A program made the translations under genes and the position numbers. A DNA stretch of 6,362 bases. It comes from Methanobacteriota archaeon (GTDB taxonomy: Archaea; Thermoplasmatota; Poseidoniia; Poseidoniales; Poseidoniaceae). This document shows positions 1 to 5,667 of this stretch, piece after piece (the first letter of the stretch is position 1; every line of letters starts with the position of its first letter). Location of the stretch: the NCBI GenBank assembly GCA_002694245.1, contig NZLM01000022.1:53138-59499 (forward strand), in the 5' to 3' direction. The notes under the pieces are model-generated. The model searched no databases and had not been told where the DNA came from. It worked only from the letters and a program-made list of their open reading frames with translations.

Positions 1-57
1 CTGGTTATTGGCAATTTAATATGGGTGATTTACGCGGATAATAGAGGGGAGGGGTGA
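1..57 (+). CDS. C-terminal end of an upstream membrane protein (partial)
   Basis: Frame 1 is open from the left edge to a TGA at 55-57 and encodes about 18 residues, LVIGNLIWVIYADNRGEG. The first dozen are hydrophobic and look like the end of a transmembrane helix followed by a short charged tail. The other two plus frames close sooner, at 16-18 and 39-41. The downstream gene has a Shine-Dalgarno site and no clear TATA element, which fits a gene lying inside an operon and supports a plus-strand gene just upstream. The fragment is too short to name a family, and a chance open frame cannot be excluded. Confidence 0.45.
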   Translation: MVIGNLIWVIYADNRGEG

Positions 58-87
58 AATCCGCGCACCCCCTAGGCCACAATAGTC

Positions 88-93
88 GGAGGG
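88..93 (+). promoter_or_regulatory. Shine-Dalgarno site pointing to an ATC codon at 100
   Basis: GGAGGG at 88-93 matches the anti-Shine-Dalgarno end of archaeal 16S rRNA well. It ends 6 nt before codon ATC at 100-102, which is normal spacing for a start codon, and is about 39 nt from the first conventional start (TTG at 133), too far to serve it. The frame of the downstream gene is open from 100, just after an in-frame TAA at 97-99. The site therefore suggests that translation starts at 100 or that the base at 102 is a variant or error. Confidence 0.5.
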
Positions 94-132
94 ATCTAAA
101 TCAGCAGCGACAAGCAAAACCGCCTTGCAGCA

Positions 133-960
133 TTGCGCCAAAGGGTGCAATCCAAGTTGGTAAAATCGCGAATAGATACACGGCGAAGAGAAAAGAAAGC
201 AGAGAGTGAATTAGTGGTCAAAGCCTCAAAGGTTGAAGAAACCAGTTATCTCGAACTAGAGGAAGATTTGCTATCTGACGGAGATAGAAGAAGGAAACTT
301 GCAGCAGCTTTAGTCATGATCGGCTCAATAATGGGTATATTGTCTGGAACTCTAATCCTGCAGGGTAATCCAGCAAGTCTTCTTGATTTGGACATTTTCA
401 ATGACACTAACAAGGAAGATTTACACGGGTTGGTTCTAGATCAATCAGGAGACGCTCTAGAGAATGTTACAATTGAATTAATTGACATAGAAAGCGGATC
501 GGCCATTGACGAAGCGCTTAGTGATGAAAATGGAAGATATGTCATTGATGATGTTTTAGTGAGGAATTACGAGTTACACGTATCAAAAGCAGGTTACGGC
601 AAAGTCATACTTACATTCAAACCCGAACCAATAGGAATCTCTCCGATTACTCTAATTGAGGGAGGAGAGGATAGAACTGAAAATGAACTTTCAGAAACAG
701 AAGGCTGGTCTTTAGAAGCGGCTGTTGCTCTCGCTACAGTTGAGGGAATATTCACAATTTCATGCGCCCTTGTCGGGGTACACGCATCCTTCGAGATACG
801 AAGGAAAAAGAATTACAGAAGGACTCAATTCTTCTGCTGGATAGGTTTGTTTAGCAGAGGACTGATTATATTTGGTCCTGCTTTGATACTGCTTGGAATG
901 ATTTTAATTATGCTCAACAAAGAAGATTTTGAGAATGAATCTACAGCGGAGGCAACTTGA
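133..960 (+). CDS. Membrane protein with carboxypeptidase-regulatory-like domain
   Basis: The function is not recognised beyond its architecture. From the TTG at 133 it has 275 residues: a highly charged Arg/Lys/Glu-rich N-terminus (1-54), a first membrane helix (about 56-78), a soluble domain (about 97-163), a second helix (about 193-218), a basic loop (RRKKNYRR) and a third helix (about 238-262). The soluble domain has the pattern of a CarboxypepD_reg-like beta-sandwich: HGLVLDQSGDALENVTIEL, then SDENGRYVIDDV and a final SKAGYGK strand. By the positive-inside rule the N-terminus and the basic loop are cytoplasmic and the sandwich faces outward. Such domains usually mediate adhesion or protein stability rather than catalysis. 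The frame is open back to 100, and 11 extra residues (SSDKQNRLAAL after an ATC codon) may belong to the protein; the TTG at 133 lacks a ribosome-binding site. It is probably co-transcribed with the kinase gene that follows 1 nt later. Confidence 0.8.
   Translation: MRQRVQSKLVKSRIDTRRREKKAESELVVKASKVEETSYLELEEDLLSDGDRRRKLAAALVMIGSIMGILSGTLILQGNPASLLDLDIFNDTNKEDLHGLVLDQSGDALENVTIELIDIESGSAIDEALSDENGRYVIDDVLVRNYELHVSKAGYGKVILTFKPEPIGISPITLIEGGEDRTENELSETEGWSLEAAVALATVEGIFTISCALVGVHASFEIRRKKNYRRTQFFCWIGLFSRGLIIFGPALILLGMILIMLNKEDFENESTAEAT
948..952 (+). promoter_or_regulatory. Shine-Dalgarno site of the thymidylate kinase gene
   Basis: GGAGG lies inside the last codons of the preceding gene and ends 9 nt before ATG at 962. 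It decides the start. A longer frame is open from TTG at 929 but would add 11 residues (MRMNLQRRQLE) before the family-typical opening MYLISVEGGDG, and that TTG has no such site. Placement inside the upstream gene indicates translation from a shared transcript. Confidence 0.7.
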
Positions 961-961
961 G

Positions 962-2314
962 ATGTACCTCATCTCTGTTGAGGGAGGAGATGGTTCTGGT
1001 AAGGGTGAAGCCGTCAGAATCCTTTCTAATCTTGCTAACAGGATGGCATTTCCTAATGTCCATGTGACTCATGAGCCTAGAAGGCACAGTGAATTGGGTA
1101 AACTAGCTCTAAAAGCGGTGAGTAGAGGAGACCATACTCCGCTGGAAGAAGCAGGATTGTTTGCAGCTGATAGGGTTGATCATTCTCACACCTGGATACG
1201 GCCAAGGTTGTTGAGAGGAGATTTGGTAATTTCTGATAGAAATATCCACTCAAGTTTAGTCTATCAGGGTGTAGTTGGCGATTTGGGTTTAGAACAGGTT
1301 GCGAAAATGAATGCTGCAGCGATGATACCAGACCTAGTAATATGGGTTGATTGCGATCCTGCAAAGGCAATGAAAAGGATTAGCTCGGGTACATTGAGAA
1401 TGGCAGGAGAGAAGCATGAATATTTTGAAACAACCGAAATACAAACCAAGATTAGGGCTGGTTTTCGAGGAATACTTTCAGGCGAAATTGAAACGCCCGC
1501 ACCTTTCAGTAAGTCGATAGTCATGGGTCCAGTTCTCAATGAGAGCGGTCTGGATGAATTAGAAAAGCAACTTTCCAATGTTTTGAGTAGTTTCTTTAAC
1601 AAGAGGCTTGACCCCTTAAACGTTAACAGAGATGAAGTAGATAGACACTTACTTACAAGTTTAACCTCAGGTGTTCAAACTCAAAAAAGGCTTCCAGGTG
1701 CACCCTCTCAGCATATATCCTTGCTTGAGGATTGGTTGGATGGAAAATCACCTGCTCAATGGATGGAGATTGCGGAAAATGAGTGGAATCATGAGCGTGC
1801 AAAAAAAGCGGATGTACCTCACCGCCCAATCGCTCACTCATCTTGGGCTGTTTTGGGCACGCTCTCTTTGACAGATACTACAGATGTACCTAGTTTGCAC
1901 AAACAATTGGGGCCAGTGCGTTCGGTAACAAAGCGCCACACTCAAAGGTTGGTAAAGTGGTTAGAACAAGAACGCTGGATTCATAGACAGCAAAGCCATG
2001 TTCCATTTGCTGAAGCTCAGATGTTTAAACTAAGAAAAAGTAGACTCGGTTACGGGCGACTCTGTCTTGCTATGTGGCCACTAAGAACACTCTTAGCGAG
2101 CTGGAGAAGAGCAAATCCTAATGCATCTTGGTCTAGAGCAATGGAAGACATAATACAGGATACTGGCAAGAAGAAAGTTACAAATTCAACCAAGAAGCAG
2201 GTTTCTTTTGTTTTTGAGAGATTAAAATTAATCTCAAGTGGTCATGCGGAATGTCCAGTGCCGAAATCTGTGGAGGAACTGATCATGTGGTGGGCAACAG
2301 AGCCACCAAAATAA
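962..2314 (+). CDS. tmk: Thymidylate kinase with a long C-terminal extension
   Basis: Phosphorylates dTMP to dTDP with ATP in the cytoplasm, for dTTP synthesis. From ATG 962 it has 450 residues; usual family members have about 200-215. Residues 1-212 carry the kinase motifs: P-loop GGDGSGKG (8-15), THEPR (36-40, cf. the usual REPG), LFAADR (66-71), SDRNIHSSLVYQG (91-103), PDLVIWVDCDP (123-133) and a basic lid with KHEYFE (151-156). There is no Arg inside the P-loop, which resembles bacterial-type enzymes that place the catalytic Arg in the lid. The residue after P-loop Lys14 is Gly and the next is Glu, where relatives usually have Ser/Thr/Asn and Thr. Residues 213-450 match nothing I recognise. 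They are Trp-, Arg- and Lys-rich, and about 295-344 read like a winged helix-turn-helix (VTKRHTQRLVKWLEQERWI). The gene starts 1 nt after the membrane-protein gene and ends exactly where the opposing gene ends. The kinase assignment is firm; the role of the extension is unknown. Confidence 0.9.
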   Translation: MYLISVEGGDGSGKGEAVRILSNLANRMAFPNVHVTHEPRRHSELGKLALKAVSRGDHTPLEEAGLFAADRVDHSHTWIRPRLLRGDLVISDRNIHSSLVYQGVVGDLGLEQVAKMNAAAMIPDLVIWVDCDPAKAMKRISSGTLRMAGEKHEYFETTEIQTKIRAGFRGILSGEIETPAPFSKSIVMGPVLNESGLDELEKQLSNVLSSFFNKRLDPLNVNRDEVDRHLLTSLTSGVQTQKRLPGAPSQHISLLEDWLDGKSPAQWMEIAENEWNHERAKKADVPHRPIAHSSWAVLGTLSLTDTTDVPSLHKQLGPVRSVTKRHTQRLVKWLEQERWIHRQQSHVPFAEAQMFKLRKSRLGYGRLCLAMWPLRTLLASWRRANPNASWSRAMEDIIQDTGKKKVTNSTKKQVSFVFERLKLISSGHAECPVPKSVEELIMWWATEPPK

Positions 2315-2336
2315 TCACTCTTCTTGCTCTTTCTCC
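2315..2336 (+). terminator. Possible pyrimidine-rich terminator after the kinase gene
   Basis: A run rich in T and C (TCACTCTTCTTGCTCTTTCT) begins directly after the TAA of the kinase gene. Archaeal RNA polymerase often stops at T-rich tracts without a hairpin. The same bases encode the Glu/Lys-rich tail of the opposing gene, so the composition may simply reflect that coding need. Confidence 0.2.
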
Positions 2337-3073
2337 GCTGTGCTGAACCTAGTGTTTGAGGGCAGTAGTACCATCGATGGCTCTTTTCCAAAGTATTCAG
2401 GCCTAGCTGCAAATGAGGCTGCGAGGAATGTACCTATGAATACTCCAAATGGTAGTCCTGTAAGCATTCTCATTGTTGCATTCGATTCATAAGATGTAAG
2501 AAGTTGAGTAAATCCATCGATTGCCATTGGTCCTGCCATGATTAGCGCAGAGGCAATTAAAGCTAGTGTTCTGTAGTTGTTTCTGTACACAAAGTCTAGC
2601 CTATTATCTGGGAAAATCGACAGGAAACTATCTCTCAAAGTCCATCGATTTAATCCTCTTCTCGAATACAAAAATCCACCTAGGGCAAATCCGAAAAAGA
2701 TGCCCACATCTCTAACACAAACCGGCATTTGATTGCCATTTATCTCCCAAGACCTCTCAGCTTTGTTGTGACAGTTTAGGTCGCCAAATCCGTAAATGAA
2801 TGCTGCATAAGGGTCTAATTCACTCCATGCAAAATACCCATACTCTGATTGGTTGTGTCCAACCCCTCCAGAGGAACTTGACTGAACATTGCCCCATGAG
2901 TCAGCAGAATAATAGTCAAACGCATTGGCTCTTCCAGATAATTTTGGTACACTATCGGTTGGCAAGTAGTATGGAACTAGGAAAAAGGAAATCACAAAAA
3001 ATGATGATACTCCACAAACCCAAAGGCCAATTTTCCTTTCTCTTTTTCGAGAGTCAAGACCGTTGCGCTCCAT
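2315..3073 (-). CDS. DUF2085-like predicted membrane protein
   Basis: A 252-residue integral membrane protein of unknown function. It has a basic N-terminus (RKRERK, 9-14), helix 1 (about 15-36), an extracytoplasmic stretch of some 80 residues rich in Ser, Gly, Tyr and Asn, then helices at about 120-137, 169-187 and 202-222, and an acidic tail (AEKEQEE). The core matches the DUF2085 pattern as I remember it: LNCH (99-102) with ERSWEINGNQMPVCVRDVG (106-124), followed later by AIDGFTQLL (184-192), YESN (195-198) and MRMLTGLPFG (201-210). The family usually has a second Cys after the Arg in the PVCAR-C segment; here it is Asp122, leaving C101 and C119 as the likely pair. ATG 3073 lacks a Shine-Dalgarno site but has a TATA-like element about 26 nt upstream, which suggests a leaderless transcript. 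It diverges from the gene at 3131. Family assignment is fairly sure, function is not known. Confidence 0.75.
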   Translation of the reverse strand: MERNGLDSRKRERKIGLWVCGVSSFFVISFFLVPYYLPTDSVPKLSGRANAFDYYSADSWGNVQSSSSGGVGHNQSEYGYFAWSELDPYAAFIYGFGDLNCHNKAERSWEINGNQMPVCVRDVGIFFGFALGGFLYSRRGLNRWTLRDSFLSIFPDNRLDFVYRNNYRTLALIASALIMAGPMAIDGFTQLLTSYESNATMRMLTGLPFGVFIGTFLAASFAARPEYFGKEPSMVLLPSNTRFSTAEKEQEE

Positions 3074-3092
3074 ATCTTTCGCATCCCTAACT

Positions 3093-3110
3093 GGGAAATA
3101 TGTTTTGTCC
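3093..3110. promoter_or_regulatory. Shared bidirectional TATA-box promoter
   Basis: The 57-nt region between the divergent starts at 3073 and 3131 contains an AT-rich core, AAATATGTTTT (3096-3106), flanked by GGG and GTCC. The 18-nt block is an imperfect palindrome (10 of 18 positions symmetric) centred at 3101.5, and the midpoint of the two start codons is 3102. Each start codon is therefore about 29 nt from the centre. Archaeal TATA boxes sit about 25-30 nt before the transcription start, so both genes would be transcribed essentially leaderless from one element, in line with the absence of Shine-Dalgarno sites at both. This is inferred from sequence only. Confidence 0.5.
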
Positions 3111-3130
3111 TCTGTCGTGCTGGGTAAAAC

Positions 3131-3823
3131 ATGGAGGAGAAAGTAGGCTTTAGGAGGGCACTTTCTGCTTCTATCGTTCTTGGTCTTTATTCAGGATTTA
3201 TGCTGGCTGTAGCTATTGCAATGAGTATGGGTACCGAGGGTCTGAAGTTGGCAGCCTTTCTTTGGGGGTTAGTAATCGTTCTATGCTCTATATTCTTGAC
3301 TCCTATATTGGCTGTAGGGAGGAAAAGAGGTAGACCAGAAACCGACGAATTCGTTAATTCTCTTCGAAAGGGATTAGAAACTTTGAATGAGGGTGTAGGC
3401 GGATGGCGTGCATTGTCTCACGTACGCGGAGAAGGGTTTGGAGCATCTGTGTCTTTATCAAATGCAACAAATCCTCTGCTCATAATTGAAAAGTCACTTA
3501 GTTTGGCTGGTAATTCAAAGATAATATTCCGCTTCCCGAAAGATGATCCGTCTTTGCGTGACAGGGTACTTCCAATTCTTGAGGATAAGGTTGGTTCGAC
3601 TCGAATTCAAAGAAGAACCAAGTCTCTTACTGTAGTTCCAGAGGTAATCTTCGACAGATCAGTGATTATCACCAGATCCATGATGCTCTGCCCTCCGTTG
3701 ATGGTTGCTGGCTCAGTTGGGTTCTATTCAGTGGCTCCAGGTCAGCCGTTTCTAATGGTTATTGGAGCAGTTGCAGGAGCAATTCTTGGACTAATGATCG
3801 TAACAAACAACGGTAGACAATAA
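3131..3823 (+). CDS. Four-helix membrane protein of unknown function
   Basis: I do not recognise this 230-residue protein. Two hydrophobic hairpins bracket a soluble middle: helices at about 10-30 and 37-62, then GRKRGRP (63-69), a soluble domain (about 70-182), and helices at about 186-201 and 206-226. The basic GRKRGR loop places the middle domain in the cytoplasm by the positive-inside rule. That domain contains SLRKGLETLNEGVGGWRAL and a mixed strand/helix stretch with SKIIFRFPKDDPSLRD, but no catalytic signature is visible. ATG 3131 is preceded by the divergent TATA-like element and no Shine-Dalgarno site, so it is likely the first gene of its transcript. It is 38 nt upstream of a HTH-bat regulator, which may share its transcript or have its own promoter. 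Confidence 0.75.
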   Translation: MEEKVGFRRALSASIVLGLYSGFMLAVAIAMSMGTEGLKLAAFLWGLVIVLCSIFLTPILAVGRKRGRPETDEFVNSLRKGLETLNEGVGGWRALSHVRGEGFGASVSLSNATNPLLIIEKSLSLAGNSKIIFRFPKDDPSLRDRVLPILEDKVGSTRIQRRTKSLTVVPEVIFDRSVIITRSMMLCPPLMVAGSVGFYSVAPGQPFLMVIGAVAGAILGLMIVTNNGRQ

Positions 3824-3831
3824 CCGGAGAA

Positions 3832-3838
3832 GTAAAAT
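3832..3838 (+). promoter_or_regulatory. Possible TATA element before the regulator gene
   Basis: GTAAAAT at 3832-3838, preceded by purine-rich GGAGAA (3826-3831) that could act as a transcription factor B recognition element, is centred about 27 nt before ATG 3862. The spacing fits a leaderless archaeal transcript. The match to the TATA consensus is weak. Confidence 0.25.
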
Positions 3839-3861
3839 CAGTCCCAAGTTTAGAAATCGTT

Positions 3862-4671
3862 ATGCGGGAGATAACATTATTCTGGAAAAGGTCTAGATTG
3901 TTGGATACAGAGGTATCTCCTCTACTCGATATCGCAAGTAACATAATCTTTCTCTCTTACCTTAAGAGAACCCCTAAAGACGTCAGGATGATGTTGAAAA
4001 TTAAATTCAAAAAAGGTAAAACACCAGAGGATCTTAACACTGTTAATTTCCTTGAGTTAATCGATGTACACTACACTCCTGAGTCAGAAAGTGAAAGCTA
4101 CATGGTAAACGTAAGAATATCTCATCCTCTATCGAACTTCAATGCGAGGACCGGAGGAACAAGTGCTGCACCGGGTTGTAAGTTGGACGGCGAAGGTCTG
4201 ACTTACATCTTGCAGGGTAGCAACATAAAGCTCAGACTTGTTGCTGCTATGGCTAGATTAATTGCAAAGCCTGATAGGGTATCTGCAAGGAACCTTGACA
4301 TTTCTATAGACTCAACACCTAATCCGCTAACTTCAAAACAACTCAAGTTGGCTAAGTTCGCTTATGACAAAGGTTGGTATGATGCAAAGAAAAGAGTAAA
4401 AATATCCGAGATGGCAGACGAGTTAGGTATTGCGAGAGCGACCTTAGCTGAACACTTGTCAAGGATAGAGTGCATTGTTATGGACGATTTGTTCGGTTCA
4501 TTTTCAAATTTCACAATTACCGGAGCAGATTACGATATAATTAGACAGATGGTAGAGTCAGATATTGAAAGCATGGGATTCACTGGAAATGATACCTTCA
4601 CACTGTTGCTACAAAACATGCAAACAAATATGGAAAACGAGGAACATCCAATAATAGACCGTTTGAAATAG
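3862..4671 (+). CDS. HTH-bat-type (bacterio-opsin activator-like) transcription regulator
   Basis: A predicted DNA-binding, one-component regulator of 269 residues. The C-terminal half carries the archaeal bat-type helix-turn-helix (HTH_10 family): LTSKQLKLAKFAYDKGWYD (156-174), ISEMADELGI (181-190) as the first helix and turn, and ARATLAEHLSRIE (191-203) as the recognition helix. The N-terminal half (about 45-150) is a mixed alpha/beta region with NFLELIDVHYTP and SYMVNVRISHP strands. In bat relatives this position holds a sensory domain, but no ligand motif is visible here. A tail of about 60 residues follows the HTH. The start is uncertain: ATG 3862 has only a weak TATA-like site, and ATG 3988 or 3991 (beginning MMLKIKF or MLKIKF) would drop a 42-residue hydrophobic N-terminus that looks less protein-like. 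Targets are unknown; the adjacent membrane protein and methyltransferase-like genes are obvious candidates by position only. Confidence 0.8.
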   Translation: MREITLFWKRSRLLDTEVSPLLDIASNIIFLSYLKRTPKDVRMMLKIKFKKGKTPEDLNTVNFLELIDVHYTPESESESYMVNVRISHPLSNFNARTGGTSAAPGCKLDGEGLTYILQGSNIKLRLVAAMARLIAKPDRVSARNLDISIDSTPNPLTSKQLKLAKFAYDKGWYDAKKRVKISEMADELGIARATLAEHLSRIECIVMDDLFGSFSNFTITGADYDIIRQMVESDIESMGFTGNDTFTLLLQNMQTNMENEEHPIIDRLK

Positions 4672-4692
4672 TCTTGGGTTCAGTGCAGGCGA

Positions 4693-5658
4693 GTGTTTAT
4701 GGAAAATTTAGACAAGCTCCTGAAAAACTTAAAGAAATCCGGAATCGTGATCCCAGATTACGTTGAAGCAGCGATGAGAAAGGTGGACATAGAAGATTTC
4801 ACAGAGCACGACGCCTCCGGTTTTTATGAGGACAGGCCAGTTGTTTTCTTAGAGAATTTAAACGGGGGTGTGAAAACAATATCTGCTCCTCACATGATCG
4901 TAACAATGTTGCATAATTTGGAACTTGCGAATGCGAAACATGTCGTCGTTCTTGGAGCAAAAGGCGGTTACTTGTCGGCAATTATCGCACACATACTTGG
5001 AGAGGATGGTACAGTTACAGTCATTGATCCCTCTATTGATGTGATTTCACAACTATCTAGAAATCTTAGAGGATACCCAACAGTTTCATGTCATACTTCA
5101 GACAAACTTGATTCTGGCAAGCTGAAATCCCTGAGTAGGGTCTTGGTAACTGGACAAATAGAAGCATTACCAGAGTGGTTATCGAACGGTATTGAGGAAG
5201 ATGGTTTTGCGATTGCGCCAGTTGGAGATAGAAATTCACAGAGACTACTCAAAATCGAAAAGCAAGGGTCTGAACTTTTCGAAACAGACCTTGGAGGCGT
5301 GATATTTGGGCCAGTGGATATTGTGGACTCGGAGTATGATATTCCATCTCCTGAGGAAATGGCTGAATTGATCGAACAGGTTATTGAAATGATGAGTTTT
5401 TCAGGAATAATTGAAGACAATGTAAAGTCTGAATTATTTGATTTAGTCGCAGAACTACGATTACTGCCTGACGACCTTCCTCCGCCCAGTGAAATGGAGA
5501 CTCCTTCTGAACACCCTATGATGAAATTAATGATGGAAAAAGGAGAATGGTTCGTTAGGATTTGGCCTATTGTCCACGGAATTATGGGCAATAGAATAGC
5601 ATCATACGGCTCTCCGGATGATTATGACGAAACTGGACATACAGATTTTGTTCCGTGA
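4693..5658 (+). CDS. Protein-L-isoaspartate O-methyltransferase-like protein with C-terminal extension
   Basis: Related to the PCMT family, which methylates isoaspartyl residues in damaged cytoplasmic proteins using S-adenosylmethionine. Of 321 residues, about 20-205 show the family order: IPDYVEAAMRKV, FYEDRPVVF (44-52), KTISAPHMIVTML (61-73) with the conserved Ser64, motif I as VVVLGAKGGY (84-93), VTVID (108-112), LPEWL (159-163) and APVGDRNSQRLLKIEK (175-190). Motif I is atypical: families usually read LEIGTGSGY, so the acidic residue ending the first strand and the GxGxG spacing are lost. Activity is therefore doubtful. Residues 206-321 form an extension with an acidic helix (PEEMAELIEQVIEMM), a Pro-rich linker (LPPPSEMETP) and a conserved-looking end (GSPDDYDETGHTDFVP); I do not recognise it. 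GTG 4693 and ATG 4699 are both possible starts; neither has a good Shine-Dalgarno site. It lies 21 nt after the regulator gene and 9 nt before the HEAT-repeat gene. Confidence 0.75.
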   Translation: MFMENLDKLLKNLKKSGIVIPDYVEAAMRKVDIEDFTEHDASGFYEDRPVVFLENLNGGVKTISAPHMIVTMLHNLELANAKHVVVLGAKGGYLSAIIAHILGEDGTVTVIDPSIDVISQLSRNLRGYPTVSCHTSDKLDSGKLKSLSRVLVTGQIEALPEWLSNGIEEDGFAIAPVGDRNSQRLLKIEKQGSELFETDLGGVIFGPVDIVDSEYDIPSPEEMAELIEQVIEMMSFSGIIEDNVKSELFDLVAELRLLPDDLPPPSEMETPSEHPMMKLMMEKGEWFVRIWPIVHGIMGNRIASYGSPDDYDETGHTDFVP

Positions 5659-5662
5659 GGTG
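5657..5662 (+). promoter_or_regulatory. Shine-Dalgarno site of the HEAT-repeat gene
   Basis: GAGGTG overlaps the TGA stop of the preceding gene and ends 5 nt before TTG at 5668. It matches the AGGAGGTGAT consensus over six bases and supports the TTG start and translation from a transcript shared with the methyltransferase-like gene. Confidence 0.55.
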
Positions 5663-5667
5663 GTTTT

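Noticed and set aside
58..99. GC-rich stretch with a CCTAGG palindrome before the first gene, considered as a terminator or operator
   Set aside because: No stem-loop of useful length or T-run follows, and a 6-nt palindrome is expected by chance.
929..961. TTG 929 as the kinase start
   Set aside because: It would add an 11-residue extension encoded over the upstream gene's end; ATG 962 has GGAGG at good spacing and gives the family-typical N-terminus.
1077..1602. Minus-strand open frames inside the kinase domain
   Set aside because: They overlap recognisable kinase motifs on the plus strand, and their products show no domain pattern.
961..1892. Repeated GATGTACCT words (near 961, 1811 and 1883)
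   Set aside because: They lie in coding sequence in differing contexts (two encode Asp-Val-Pro) with no regular spacing or extended similarity, so they are likely coincidental.
2800..3090. Plus-strand open frame of 96 codons opposite the start of the DUF2085-like gene
   Set aside because: It would cover the divergent promoter, and its product has no recognisable feature, while the minus frame has membrane helices and family motifs.
5091..5591. Minus-strand open frame of 166 codons opposite the methyltransferase-like gene
   Set aside because: Its translation is Ser/Ile-rich low-complexity with no family motifs, as expected from the antisense of a Glu/Asp-rich coding frame, and the plus-strand frame has clear PCMT-like motifs.
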